Shown here piece after piece: positions 20,335 to 28,862 of a DNA stretch of 64,000 nucleotides (positions are counted from its first letter, which is position 1; each line of letters begins with the position of its first letter). Made by a program: the position numbers and the translations under genes. The DNA lies in NCBI RefSeq assembly GCF_030818075.1, contig NZ_JAUSZZ010000001.1:3224001-3288000 (forward strand). Reading direction: 5' to 3'. The notes under the pieces are model-generated. The model was given only the letters and a program-made list of their open reading frames with translations. It searched no databases and was not told the origin of the DNA. Source of the DNA: Microbacterium proteolyticum (GTDB taxonomy: Bacteria; Actinomycetota; Actinomycetes; Actinomycetales; Microbacteriaceae).

Positions 20335-20355
20335 GGATGCCACCTCGTGGCATCC
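20335..20355 (-). promoter_or_regulatory. Hairpin directly before the RNase J ribosome-binding site
   Basis: GGATGCCAC and its exact complement flank a 3-base loop; the stem ends 12 bases upstream of the RNase J ATG and touches GAGGAGG. It may be a processing or translational-control site between dapA and the nuclease gene, possibly used by RNase J itself. This is inference from position. Confidence 0.45.
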
Positions 20356-20398
20356 CTTCGTGTGGCGTCCTTGGCCGCGGATCGGCGGACGCCGATGT

Positions 20399-21376
20399 CT
20401 ATCGCGTGGTGCCGTGCACCTTCGGCAGGGCACCGCCGGCGGCCGCGTTGCGGTCGGGGCGGAAGTTGGAGAAGTCGGCGCCGGCCACGTTCTTGACGAG
20501 CGCGAGCTCGTCTTCGATCACGGCGGCCTCCCACTCTTCGGGGCCGACCAGGGGCAGGCGCACGCGCGGGCTGCCGATGCGCCCCAGGCCGTGCAGGATG
20601 TACTTCGCCGCGACCGTACCCGGCACATGCGTCATGACGGCGCGCACGAGCGGCTCGAGGCTCTTGTGGGCGGCGGTGGCCGAAGCGAGATCGCCGGCGT
20701 TCACGGCATCCACGATCGTGCGGTAGGGAGCTGCGGCGATGTTCGCCGTCACTCCGATGAGGCCCGAGGCGCCGATCGACAGGTGCGGGAGCACATTCGC
20801 ATCGTCGCCCGAGAAGTACATCAGGTCGGTCTGGTTGAGCACGCGGCTGACCTCGCTGAAGTCGCCCTTGGCGTCTTTGATCGCGAGGATGTTGGGGTGC
20901 TTGGCCAGGCGCAGGATCGTCTCGTACTTGATCGGCACGCCGGTGCGGCCGGGGATGTCGTAGAGGATCACCGGCAGGTCGGTCGCGTCGGCGACGAGCC
21001 GGAAGTGCGTCAGGATGCCGGCCTGCGTGGGCTTGTTGTAGTACGGCGTGACGATCATGATGCCGTCGGCGCCGGCCTTCTCGCTGGCCTTGTACAGCTC
21101 GATGGCATGGGCGGTCTCGTTCGACCCGCCGCCCGTGATGATCTTGGCGCGTCCGGCAGAGACGCTCTTGCCGACCTCGACCAGGCGCAGCTTCTCGGGG
21201 TCGGTGAGCGTGGAGGTCTCCCCCGTCGTCCCGGTGACGACGATTCCGTCCGCACCGGCGGTGATGACGTCGTCGATGTGCTTCTCGGTGGCCGCCCAAT
21301 CGACTTCGCCGTCGGCGGTCATCGGAGTGATGAGCGCGACGAGCACCTGACCGAAGGGATTGGCGGAGTGCGTCAT
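20399..21376 (-). CDS. dapA: 4-hydroxy-tetrahydrodipicolinate synthase
   Basis: 325 aa. Condenses pyruvate with aspartate semialdehyde at the start of the DAP branch. The (beta/alpha)8 aldolase signatures are present: GTTGETSTL (Thr pair), YYNKP with the catalytic Tyr, YDIPGRTGV, and the Schiff-base Lys in AIKDAKGD. ATG 21376 lies 6 bases after TAGCCT, indicating a leaderless transcript. It shares an operon with RNase J, as in many actinobacteria. Confidence 0.96.
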   Translation of the reverse strand: MTHSANPFGQVLVALITPMTADGEVDWAATEKHIDDVITAGADGIVVTGTTGETSTLTDPEKLRLVEVGKSVSAGRAKIITGGGSNETAHAIELYKASEKAGADGIMIVTPYYNKPTQAGILTHFRLVADATDLPVILYDIPGRTGVPIKYETILRLAKHPNILAIKDAKGDFSEVSRVLNQTDLMYFSGDDANVLPHLSIGASGLIGVTANIAAAPYRTIVDAVNAGDLASATAAHKSLEPLVRAVMTHVPGTVAAKYILHGLGRIGSPRVRLPLVGPEEWEAAVIEDELALVKNVAGADFSNFRPDRNAAAGGALPKVHGTTR

Positions 21377-21469
21377 GCCTCCAGGCTATCGGTTCGGCGC
21401 CGTCCCTCCCCCGGCAGGCCCGCCCTGTGGGTGAACATTCGGCGACCTCGGCGCCCCTAGGGTGGCGGC

Positions 21470-22006
21470 ATGACCTGGACCACCCGCGCGACGCGCACCG
21501 TCTACGAGAACCGCTGGATCCACGTGCGCGAAGACGACGTCACCGGTCCGCACGGCGACGGGATCTACGGCGTCGTGCGGATGCAGCACCCCGCGGTCTT
21601 CGTCGTCGCGCTGGACGATCACGACCGCGTGTGCTTCGTCGACCTGGAGCGCTACACCACCGGGCGCTCGCTCGAGGTCCCGGCGGGCGGGACCGACGGG
21701 GAGGACCCGCTCGCCGCCGCACAGCGCGAATTGCGCGAGGAGACCGGGGTCACAGCATCCGAATGGCACTCGCTCGGCCGCATGAACGCCCTCAACGGCA
21801 TCGCCGACGCCCCCGAACACGTCTTCCTCGCGCGGGGCCTGACGATTGCGGATGCCACGGCGTCGCAGCACGAGGAGGGCATCGACGCCGTGCGGTGGGT
21901 GCCGTTCTCCGAGGCTCTCGCCCTCGTCGCCGACGGGACCATCAGCGACGGGGAGACGATCGCGGCGCTGGCATTCGCGGGCATCCGGATGGGGCGGTTC
22001 CGGTAG
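21470..22006 (+). CDS. NUDIX hydrolase (ADP-ribose pyrophosphatase-like)
   Basis: 178 aa. The Nudix box reads GGTDGEDPLAAAQREL followed by REETGV; the helix REL-x-EE-x-G is intact, and the loop before it is one residue shorter than GX5E. The preceding LEVPAG is characteristic of ADP-sugar pyrophosphatases. ATG 21470 is 6 bases after TAGGGT, so leaderless. Divergent from dapA. ADP-ribose is the family-level guess for the substrate. Confidence 0.88.
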   Translation: MTWTTRATRTVYENRWIHVREDDVTGPHGDGIYGVVRMQHPAVFVVALDDHDRVCFVDLERYTTGRSLEVPAGGTDGEDPLAAAQRELREETGVTASEWHSLGRMNALNGIADAPEHVFLARGLTIADATASQHEEGIDAVRWVPFSEALALVADGTISDGETIAALAFAGIRMGRFR

Positions 22007-22103
22007 AGCGCGGGCTCCCGCTCTACGGCTCGGATCTCGCTCCGGGAGCGGTACTCCCCGGAGCCCCGCTCCCGCGGCCACGGCCGTTCGCCCGGAGCGT
22101 GAC

Positions 22104-22853
22104 TCAGCGGCCCCGGGCGGCCGCTCGCACGACCACGGCATCCGGGAGGAGGCGGGAGACCGCGACGAGTAGGGTGTAGCGCACCGACGGCACGCTGACG
22201 CTTCGTCCGCGAGCGGCCGCCCGCAGGCCCGCACGCACGACCGCCGACGCGTCGAGCCACAGCCCGGGCGTCACCCCCTCCTGTCCGGGTGGGAGACCGA
22301 GCCGCTCGTGGAAGTTCGTGTGCACGAAACCCGGGCACACGGCCGTGACGGTGACGCCGCGCGGACGGTAGACCACGTTCGCCCAGCGGCTGAAGGAGAT
22401 CAGCCAGCCCTTCGCCGCACCGTAAGTGCCACGGGGCACGAACCCGGCGACCGACGCCACGTTCACGATGCGCCCGCGCCCGCGCGCGAGCATCGGACCG
22501 AGGGCGGCGTGGGTCAACCGCATGGCCGCCTCGACGTGCAGCCGCAGGTGACGTACCTCGTCGTCGATCGCGTTCCTCTCGAAACCCAGATCGAGACCGA
22601 ACCCCGCGTTGTTGACGAGCACGTCGACGCCCTCGCCGAGCCGTGCCTCCACCCGGGCGAGCCCGTCGGCGTCGAGCAGATCGGCGACCAGCACCTCCGT
22701 ACGCACCGCCTCACGAGCGGCCAGTTCGTCGGCGAGCGCATCGAGCGCGGCTCCGTCGCGGGCCACCATCACCAGGTCGGCTCCGCGAGCGGCGAGTTGC
22801 CGCGCGAATTCGGCGCCGAGTCCGCTGCTCGCGCCGGTGATGAGCGCGGTCAC
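22104..22853 (-). CDS. Short-chain dehydrogenase/reductase
   Basis: 249 aa. Classical SDR: NADP-binding TGASSGLG at the N-terminus, NNAGFG, catalytic Ser in VNVASVAG, and Y-x-x-x-K as YGAAKG, followed by CPGFVHTNF. Start GTG 22853 (an alternative GTG is at 22856), immediately after the folA stop, so it is the third gene of a thyA-folA-SDR operon. Substrate unknown; the C-terminal hydrophobic stretch resembles SDRs acting on lipophilic substrates. Confidence 0.88.
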   Translation of the reverse strand: MTALITGASSGLGAEFARQLAARGADLVMVARDGAALDALADELAAREAVRTEVLVADLLDADGLARVEARLGEGVDVLVNNAGFGLDLGFERNAIDDEVRHLRLHVEAAMRLTHAALGPMLARGRGRIVNVASVAGFVPRGTYGAAKGWLISFSRWANVVYRPRGVTVTAVCPGFVHTNFHERLGLPPGQEGVTPGLWLDASAVVRAGLRAAARGRSVSVPSVRYTLLVAVSRLLPDAVVVRAAARGR

Positions 22854-22857
22854 CACG

Positions 22858-23355
22858 TCAGCGCGCCGACCGGTAGGTCTCGAAGCGGTACCGGATGCCG
22901 CTGGACGAGGTGTGCCAGCCCTCGGCGGGGTCGGCGGCATCCCGCTCCCATCCGTCGATCGCGGGGGCGTAGGTGTCGCCGTCGACCGCGAGGTCGAGGC
23001 GAGTGAGTTCGATGACGTCGGCTCGATGCACCGCCTCCGCATACAGCCGTCCCCCGCCGATGATCCAGACGGTGTCCCCCCGGGCGAGGGCGAGGGCGGC
23101 GTCGAGCGATGCCGCGGGTTCCGCGCCGTCGGCGTTCCAGTCCGGCGAGCGGGTCACCACGATGTTCCGGCGGCCGGGCAGCGGCCGGAATCGGGGCGGC
23201 AACGACTCCCACGTGCGGCGGCCCATGATGACGTCGGACGCACCGGTGACCTGACGGAAGTGGGCGAGGTCTTCCGGCACGTGCCAGGGCATGCCGCCAT
23301 CGGCACCGATGACGCCGCCGTCCGCCTGGGCCCAGACGAGACCGACGGTGGTCAT
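22858..23355 (-). CDS. folA: Dihydrofolate reductase
   Basis: 165 aa. Reduces dihydrofolate, replenishing the folate oxidised by ThyA. Recognised by [27 protein letters not shown] (substrate/NADPH pocket, catalytic Asp-equivalent in PEDL), [12 protein letters not shown], and [14 protein letters not shown] 23355 overlaps the thyA stop as ATGA, so it is translated together with thyA. Length is normal. Confidence 0.95.
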   Translation of the reverse strand: MTTVGLVWAQADGGVIGADGGMPWHVPEDLAHFRQVTGASDVIMGRRTWESLPPRFRPLPGRRNIVVTRSPDWNADGAEPAASLDAALALARGDTVWIIGGGRLYAEAVHRADVIELTRLDLAVDGDTYAPAIDGWERDAADPAEGWHTSSSGIRYRFETYRSAR

Positions 23356-24161
23356 ACTGCGACGGCTCCGCGGATGGCGGGATGGTGCTGGTAGTCCTCG
23401 ACGACGATGTCGTCGTACGTGTAGTCGAAGATCGACTCCGGCTTCCGGGCGAAGCGAAGCGCGGGGGACGGGAACGGGTCGCGACCGAGTTGCTCCTGCA
23501 CCTGATCGCGGTGGTTGTCGTAGATGTGGCAATCGCCGCCCGTCCACACGAATTCGCCGGGCTCGAGGCCCGTCTGCTGCGCGACCATGAGCGTCAGCAG
23601 CGCGTACGAGGCGATGTTGAAGGGGACGCCGAGGAACATGTCGGCGCTGCGCTGGTAGAGCTGGCACGACAGCTTGCCGTCGGCGACGTAGAACTGGAAG
23701 AGCGCGTGGCAGGGGGCGAGCGCCATGTCGGGGATGTCGGCGGGGTTCCAGGCCGACACGATGAGGCGCCGGGAGTCGGGGTCTCGACGGATCTGTTCGA
23801 TCACCTGCGCGATCTGGTCGATTGTGCCGCCGTCGGCGGTGGGCCAGGAGCGCCACTGCACCCCGTAGACCGGGCCGAGCTCGCCCTCGCCGTCGGCCCA
23901 CTCGTCCCAGATGGTCACGCCGTTGTCCTGCAGCCACGCCACATTCGACTCGCCGCGAAGGAACCAGAGCAGTTCGTAGACGATCGACTTCACGTGCACG
24001 CGCTTCGTCGTGATGAGAGGGAACCCCTGCGCGAGGTCGAAGCGGATCTGCCGACCGAACACGCTCGTGGTGCCGGTGCCGGTGCGATCGGACTTGTGCA
24101 CGCCCGTGGCGAGCACATCGCGGAGCAGATCTTCGTACGGTGTCGGGATGGAGGCGGTCAC
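23352..24161 (-). CDS. thyA: Thymidylate synthase
   Basis: 269 aa. Methylates dUMP with methylenetetrahydrofolate. DRTGTGT phosphate loop, RGESNVAWL, catalytic Cys in [10 protein letters not shown] (about residue 148), [21 protein letters not shown], and the C-terminal AV. The start is GTG 24161, not the upstream ATG, because TATCGT lies 7 bases before it and the homology begins at [10 protein letters not shown]. The first gene of the operon with folA and the SDR. Confidence 0.96.
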   Translation of the reverse strand: MTASIPTPYEDLLRDVLATGVHKSDRTGTGTTSVFGRQIRFDLAQGFPLITTKRVHVKSIVYELLWFLRGESNVAWLQDNGVTIWDEWADGEGELGPVYGVQWRSWPTADGGTIDQIAQVIEQIRRDPDSRRLIVSAWNPADIPDMALAPCHALFQFYVADGKLSCQLYQRSADMFLGVPFNIASYALLTLMVAQQTGLEPGEFVWTGGDCHIYDNHRDQVQEQLGRDPFPSPALRFARKPESIFDYTYDDIVVEDYQHHPAIRGAVAV

Positions 24162-24311
24162 GCACTTCACGATACCCGCGGGCCCCGACGGCACGCCGTT
24201 CACGCACACCGCCGGGCGATGAGATCGCCTGGGGAGGAACGGCACCGCCGCCGGTCGTCACGCGGCGACTCATCGGCCCGAGGCCGGCGCCCACGAGCTA
24301 GCGTTGCCGAC

Positions 24312-24749
24312 GTGGATCCGACTCTCGCGCTCATCGCCGCCGCGGCGCTGGTCGTGGTGACGACCGTCGCCGGATTCGTGCTGCGCCGGCGGCAGGGACG
24401 CGCGCGCGTCGTCGACTCCAGCGACGTCGTCGACCCCGAACGCCTGGACGCCGGCGCGCTGGGCGAAGATGCCACCCTTCTGCAGTTCAGCACCGAGATG
24501 TGCTCACGGTGCCCCGGCGTGCACCGGATGCTGTCCGAGATCGCGGACGCCCGGCCAGGCGTGCGCCACCTCGACGTCGACCTCACCCACCGCCCCGACC
24601 TCGCGCGGCACTTCCAGGTGCTGCAGACCCCGACGACTTTCGTCCTGGACCGTCGGGGCATGATCCGCACCCGCTTCGGCGGCATCCCCGGCCGGGCCGT
24701 CGTCGAGCTCGAGCTGACCCGCCTCGTGAAGGAGGACTCCCATGGCTGA
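24312..24749 (+). CDS. Thioredoxin-fold membrane-anchored protein
   Basis: 145 aa. An N-terminal transmembrane helix (about residues 3-22) and a thioredoxin-like domain with the redox motif CSRCPG (about residue 60) and the cis-Pro segment QTPTTFVLD. It should sit on the membrane; orientation is not certain. GTG 24312 is 7 bases after TAGCGT, leaderless. It overlaps the next gene by 8 bases; thioredoxin/DUF4395 pairs recur in actinobacteria and suggest a disulfide- or sulfur-handling unit. Confidence 0.85.
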   Translation: MDPTLALIAAAALVVVTTVAGFVLRRRQGRARVVDSSDVVDPERLDAGALGEDATLLQFSTEMCSRCPGVHRMLSEIADARPGVRHLDVDLTHRPDLARHFQVLQTPTTFVLDRRGMIRTRFGGIPGRAVVELELTRLVKEDSHG

Positions 24750-25305
24750 CACCTCGCGCATCGACGCCCGCGGCCCGCGCTTCGCGGCATCCCTCACCGC
24801 CGCTCTGCTGCTCATCGCGACGGTGCTGAGCCTCGTCGGCATCTCGACGCAGCGCGGCGTCGTCGCCTTCCCCCTCTCGGGCGGCGCGGAGGTGGCCCCC
24901 GATGCGTGGGCTCTGCCCGCCTCGTCCCTGGCCGCTCGGGCGACCGATCCGGGCTTCCTGCTCCTGCTCGTGATCGCCCTGCTGTTCGCCTGGGGCGTCG
25001 CCGCCCCCCGCACCGCCCCCTGGGGTGTGCTCTACCGCCGTCTCGTGCAGCCCCGCCTCGCGCCGCCCACCGAGTTCGAAGACCCGCGCCCGCCGCGTTT
25101 CGCGCAAGGTGTCGGTCTTTTCGTCACGGCCGTCGGCCTGCTCCTGCACCTGGCGGGCGTCCCCTGGGCTCTGCCGGTGGCCGCGGCGATGGCGTTCGTG
25201 GCGGCGTTCCTCAACGCCGTCTTCGGACTGTGCCTCGGATGCCAGCTCTACCTCGTGCTGCAGCGCGCGGGCCTCGTCGGGCGCCGCGGAGCAGCTCCGG
25301 CCTGA
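24742..25305 (+). CDS. DUF4395 membrane protein
   Basis: 187 aa, with four hydrophobic segments (about residues 17-38, 68-87, 118-140, 142-165). The last helix ends in FGLCLGCQLY, and the paired cysteines (CxxC) are characteristic of DUF4395. The N-terminal DARGPRFAASLTA also fits. Its overlap with the thioredoxin-like gene suggests electron or thiol exchange between the two. Biochemical function is not established. Confidence 0.85.
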   Translation: MADTSRIDARGPRFAASLTAALLLIATVLSLVGISTQRGVVAFPLSGGAEVAPDAWALPASSLAARATDPGFLLLLVIALLFAWGVAAPRTAPWGVLYRRLVQPRLAPPTEFEDPRPPRFAQGVGLFVTAVGLLLHLAGVPWALPVAAAMAFVAAFLNAVFGLCLGCQLYLVLQRAGLVGRRGAAPA

Positions 25306-25409
25306 CCGGATCGCGTACGGGGTGTCAAGACCCCGACGGTGTCGCACGCCCTCGTTAGGCTTGCCGCGTCGCGGTCATCCCGGGCCGCGCCGAGACTATG
25401 GAGGTTCCC

Positions 25410-25835
25410 ATGGCCGTCACGAGCGAAGCCACCACCGCCTGGAAGGGCAGCCTGTTCGAGGGATCGGGTGAGGTCACGTTCACCTCTTCGGGCATCGGCA
25501 CGTTCGATGTGAACTGGAAGGCCCGGAGCGAGGGGTCGAGCTCGGTCACGACGCCCGAGGAGCTTCTCGCGGGGGCGCACTCGTCGTGCTTCAGCATGGC
25601 GCTGTCCAACGCCCTGGCCGACAACGGCACCCCGCCGGAGTCGGTCGACGCGACCGCCTCGGTGACGTTCAAGCCCGGCACCGGCATCACCGGCAGCCAC
25701 CTCAACGTCAACGCGGTCGTCCCCGGCATCGACGACGAGACGTTCCAGAAGATCGCCGCCGACGCCAAGGCGAACTGCCCGGTGTCGCAGGCGCTCACGG
25801 GTATCGAGATCACGCTCGAGGCGACGCTTGCCTGA
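25410..25835 (+). CDS. OsmC family peroxiredoxin
   Basis: 141 aa. Thiol peroxidase for organic hydroperoxides. The two reactive cysteines are in HSSCFSMAL (about residue 58) and KANCPVSQAL (about 121), the OsmC rather than Ohr arrangement. Start ATG 25410 has GGAGG 6 bases upstream. A possible -10 (TAGGCT) is near 25357. The stop overlaps the next gene. Confidence 0.92.
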   Translation: MAVTSEATTAWKGSLFEGSGEVTFTSSGIGTFDVNWKARSEGSSSVTTPEELLAGAHSSCFSMALSNALADNGTPPESVDATASVTFKPGTGITGSHLNVNAVVPGIDDETFQKIAADAKANCPVSQALTGIEITLEATLA

Positions 25836-26748
25836 GACTCCCGCCCGACGCGTCGTCATCGCCGGCGCGTCGGGCCTCATCGGCTCGGCGCTGACGGACT
25901 CCCTGCGCGCCGACGGCGTCGAGGTCATCTCCCTGGTGCGGCACGAGCCCACCGCTCCGCATGAGAAGCAGTGGCTGCAGGATGCCGCCCCGCTCGACCC
26001 GGATGCGATCGCCGGTGCCGACGCGGTGGTGTGCCTGAACGGTGCATCGATCGGGCGGTTCCCCTGGACGCCGTCGTACAAGAGCACCCTCCTGTGGTCT
26101 CGTCTCACGCCTACGCGCACGCTCGCGACCGCCGTGCGCGCCCTGGGCGACGACGCCCCCGCGCTGATCAACGCCAGCGCGACGGGCTTCTACGGCTCTC
26201 AGCCGGGCACCGTCCTCACCGAGGCGTCATCCCGCGGCAACGGACTCCTCGCCGACATCTGCGTCGAGTGGGAGGAGGCGGCTGCGACCGCCGGCGACCG
26301 CGCTCGGGTGGCGCTGTTGCGCACCGCTCCCATCGTCCATGAGCAGGGCGTGCTGAAACCCCTGCTGCTGCTGACCAAGCTCGGCATCTCGGGTCCCATC
26401 GGCCGGGGCACCCAGGTGTGGCCCTGGATCACCCTCGACGACGAGATCCGAGCCATCCGGCACGTCATCGACTCCGACCTCGACGGACCCGTCAACCTGA
26501 CCGGTCCGACGCGTGCGACGGCGAACGACCTCGGTTTCGCGCTGGCGCGGCGCATGAACCGGCCCTACGTGCTGCGGGCTCCCGTGTGGGGCGTGAAGCT
26601 CGCGCTCGGCGCGGATGCCACCGAGGCCCTGCTGACGTCGGATGCCGACGTCCGTCCGGCCGTTCTGGAAGACTCCGGCTTCACGTTCACGCACCGGACG
26701 GTGCAAGAGGCGGTGGCATCCGCGGTCCCCGCTCACGACGCGGCGTGA
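25828..26748 (+). CDS. TIGR01777 family NAD(P)-dependent epimerase/dehydratase-like protein
   Basis: 306 aa. N-terminal Rossmann fold VVIAGASGLIGSALTDSL, VCLNGASIG, and the ATGFYG segment where SDR Tyr would be; the C-terminal DUF1731-like tail follows (RMNRPYVLRAPVWGVKLALG). The family includes YfcH, of uncertain physiological role, sometimes linked to cell division. The start is TTG 25828 within TTGCCTGA, overlapping the OsmC stop by 8 bases. No better start is visible at the conserved N-terminus. Confidence 0.87.
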   Translation: MPETPARRVVIAGASGLIGSALTDSLRADGVEVISLVRHEPTAPHEKQWLQDAAPLDPDAIAGADAVVCLNGASIGRFPWTPSYKSTLLWSRLTPTRTLATAVRALGDDAPALINASATGFYGSQPGTVLTEASSRGNGLLADICVEWEEAAATAGDRARVALLRTAPIVHEQGVLKPLLLLTKLGISGPIGRGTQVWPWITLDDEIRAIRHVIDSDLDGPVNLTGPTRATANDLGFALARRMNRPYVLRAPVWGVKLALGADATEALLTSDADVRPAVLEDSGFTFTHRTVQEAVASAVPAHDAA

Positions 26749-26842
26749 CGCGGCGCAGGAGCACGGCGGGCCTTCTCGCCGCGTCCGCCGGCAGAGGTGC
26801 TCGCGCACGACACTCGCGGCAATCGCCGCGACCGACGTCGGC

Positions 26843-27295
26843 TCAGGATGCGCGCCGCTCCGCGCCCTCGAGCCGGATCGCGGTGCGCACCGCCGCCCGC
26901 GCCCGTCGGCGATCGCCGGCGGCGTCGTAAGCCAGTGCCAGCCGGTAACGTGCGCGCCAGTCGTCGGGGTGCTCCTCGACGTCCGCGCGGTAGCGCGGGA
27001 ACAGTGCGTCGCCGTCCTCCCGTTCGATGCGCCCGCTCGGCCGCACCGGAAGGTCTTCGTCGGGGAGACCCCCCTCGGCATCCAGTCGCTCCCCCAGCTG
27101 CTGCGCCCGGACGCCGAACCACAGTTCCCGCCCGATCGCCCACAGCGCCAGCAGCGGCAGGACGAGCAACGCGACGCCCATGGCCACGGCGACGGGCTCC
27201 GCGCTGGTGAGCAGGACCAGCGCGCGCTGGCCGGCCAGCACGACGTAGAGCAGCAGCAGCACCGTCATCACAGCGACGGCGACGCGGACTCTCAT
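26843..27295 (-). CDS. Small membrane protein with TPR-like C-terminus
   Basis: 150 aa, family not recognised with certainty. Two transmembrane helices (about residues 5-22 and 35-57) and a cytoplasmic part with HPDDWRARYRLALAYDAAGDRRRARAAVRTA, which looks like one tetratricopeptide repeat. Its ATG overlaps the dapB stop as ATGA, so it is expressed with dapB. A protein-binding role is the most that can be inferred. Confidence 0.75.
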   Translation of the reverse strand: MRVRVAVAVMTVLLLLYVVLAGQRALVLLTSAEPVAVAMGVALLVLPLLALWAIGRELWFGVRAQQLGERLDAEGGLPDEDLPVRPSGRIEREDGDALFPRYRADVEEHPDDWRARYRLALAYDAAGDRRRARAAVRTAIRLEGAERRAS

Positions 27296-28104
27296 GCGCT
27301 GGTGGCGCCGGCGACCTGACCCGACACGTCACCGTCGGCGACAGGCGCTCCGGGTGTCTCGGGACGCGTGCGCACCCCGATGTCGATGAAGCTGTCGAGA
27401 CCGACCACGACGCCCTTCGCCTCTCGTGCGGCGGCGAGGGCGATGCGGATGCCCGGCGCATAGGCCGTGGCGGGGTCGATGGTGTCGTGAACGATGGTCA
27501 GCGACTCCCCCGCGCCGGAGAGGATCGTCTCCTGCCGCGCGACGACGCCGGGGCGCCGCAGCGAGTGGATGGGCACGGATGCCACACGCTGGCCTCGCGC
27601 ACGCTGGTCGACGTGGGGCGACTCGACGGGCCCGACATCGGCGCGCGCAGCGGCGATCAGCTCGGCGGTGCGCACGGCGGTACCGCTGGGCGAGTCGATC
27701 TTGGTCTCGCGATGCGCCTCGATGATCTCGATCGAGGGGAAGAACGGTGCGGCGGCCGCCGCGAGCGCGCTGCCGATCACGGAGCCGAGCGAGAAGTTGG
27801 GGATGAACACCACCCCGGTTCCGCTCGCCTCGACGAGCGGACGAACGAGCGCGATCCGCTCGTTCGACCACCCCGAGGTACCGACGAGGACATTGACACC
27901 GCGCTCGATGGCGGCGCGTACGACGTCGATGGAGACGGCCGGGGTGGAGGCGTCGACGACGAGGTCGGCACCGTCGAGCTCGGCGAGGTCGGACCGCGAG
28001 CCCAGCACCGCGGCGACCTCGTACCCGTCTTCGGCCTCGATCACCTCGCGGATCACTCCGCCGAGCTTGCCTGTTCCGCCCACGATGGCCACGCGTGTCG
28101 TCAT
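27292..28104 (-). CDS. dapB: 4-hydroxy-tetrahydrodipicolinate reductase
   Basis: 270 aa. NAD(P)H-dependent reductase of the DAP pathway. N-terminal nucleotide fold VAIVGGTGKLGGVI, DASTP, GTSGW, and the catalytic HRETKIDSPSGTA segment, close to the E(L/A)HHxxKxDAPSGTA motif but with EAHRETK in place of the double His; this is also seen in other actinobacteria. ATG 28104 is 7 bases after TAGGCT with a RecA-NDp-like element upstream. The actinobacterial TPR protein is coupled downstream. Confidence 0.93.
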   Translation of the reverse strand: MTTRVAIVGGTGKLGGVIREVIEAEDGYEVAAVLGSRSDLAELDGADLVVDASTPAVSIDVVRAAIERGVNVLVGTSGWSNERIALVRPLVEASGTGVVFIPNFSLGSVIGSALAAAAAPFFPSIEIIEAHRETKIDSPSGTAVRTAELIAAARADVGPVESPHVDQRARGQRVASVPIHSLRRPGVVARQETILSGAGESLTIVHDTIDPATAYAPGIRIALAAAREAKGVVVGLDSFIDIGVRTRPETPGAPVADGDVSGQVAGATSA

Positions 28105-28111
28105 GCCTTCC

Positions 28112-28134
28112 AGCCTAGGCGGGACGTCCGACAC
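28112..28134 (-). promoter_or_regulatory. RecA-NDp-like leaderless promoter of dapB
   Basis: Minus strand: GTGTCGGAC (28134-28126), 8 bases, TAGGCT (28117-28112), then 7 bases to the ATG. Same geometry as at recA and ftsK. Confidence 0.5.
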
Positions 28135-28181
28135 AGGCGGGCGTTGCGCACAGACGCGCCGCGAGGTCGGCGCAGCGGGAC

Positions 28182-28784
28182 TCAGACCGGCAGCGGATCG
28201 ATGAGACCCGTACGCAGTTCCACCGGGAGGTGGGCGAGGTCGTTGTGCGACAGCAGGGTCCAGGGGCGGCCCTTCTTCTGCGCGATCACGGTCAAGCCGC
28301 AGTAGGCCTGGTTGATCGTCATCCACCGCCACTCGGGAGCCTGCAGCACCTCGCGGACGAACCATGAGATGACGAAGTTGTGCGTGATGATCAGCTCGTG
28401 CGTCTCGCCGCCCTTGCGGGCGAGGAACTCCGCCGTCGCGTCCGCCATCTGCGCGCGGCCCGCATCGATCTCGGCCTCGCTGATCGAACCGAAGAACGGC
28501 TCGTACGCCGCGGGGGTCTCGGGCGTCATCCCCGTCGGAACGCAGTCGAACAGCAGGGCCGACGACACCGGCGAGACCGACGGCAGGCGATCGGCCACCG
28601 CGCGGGCGGTCTGCGCGGCCCGCTCGAGCGGTGAGTGCCAGACGGCGTCGAGCGGGAGCCCTGACAGGCGATCGGCGAGCAGCGCAGCCTGCCGGTGGCC
28701 ACGCGGTGAGAGGGGACCGTCGGTGAGTCCGTGCTCGGCATCCTGATGTTCGCCGTGGCGCACCAGGTAGATATAGTGCGTCAC
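28182..28784 (-). CDS. Histidine phosphatase family protein
   Basis: 200 aa. Phosphoglycerate-mutase-like fold: catalytic His in LVRHGEH, Arg in HSPLERAAQTA, and the second His in ITHNFVISWF. Start GTG 28784 with GGAG about 11 bases upstream; a -10 (TAGGCT) lies about 48 bases further up. The substrate could be any small phosphomonoester. It precedes dapB by 77 bases on the same strand but dapB has its own promoter. Confidence 0.88.
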   Translation of the reverse strand: MTHYIYLVRHGEHQDAEHGLTDGPLSPRGHRQAALLADRLSGLPLDAVWHSPLERAAQTARAVADRLPSVSPVSSALLFDCVPTGMTPETPAAYEPFFGSISEAEIDAGRAQMADATAEFLARKGGETHELIITHNFVISWFVREVLQAPEWRWMTINQAYCGLTVIAQKKGRPWTLLSHNDLAHLPVELRTGLIDPLPV

Positions 28785-28862
28785 GTCAGCTCACTCCGTC
28801 GTCGATCTGCCGTCCCCCGGCCGGTCCTCCCAGCCTACGTCACGCCCTCGACGACGGGCCCC

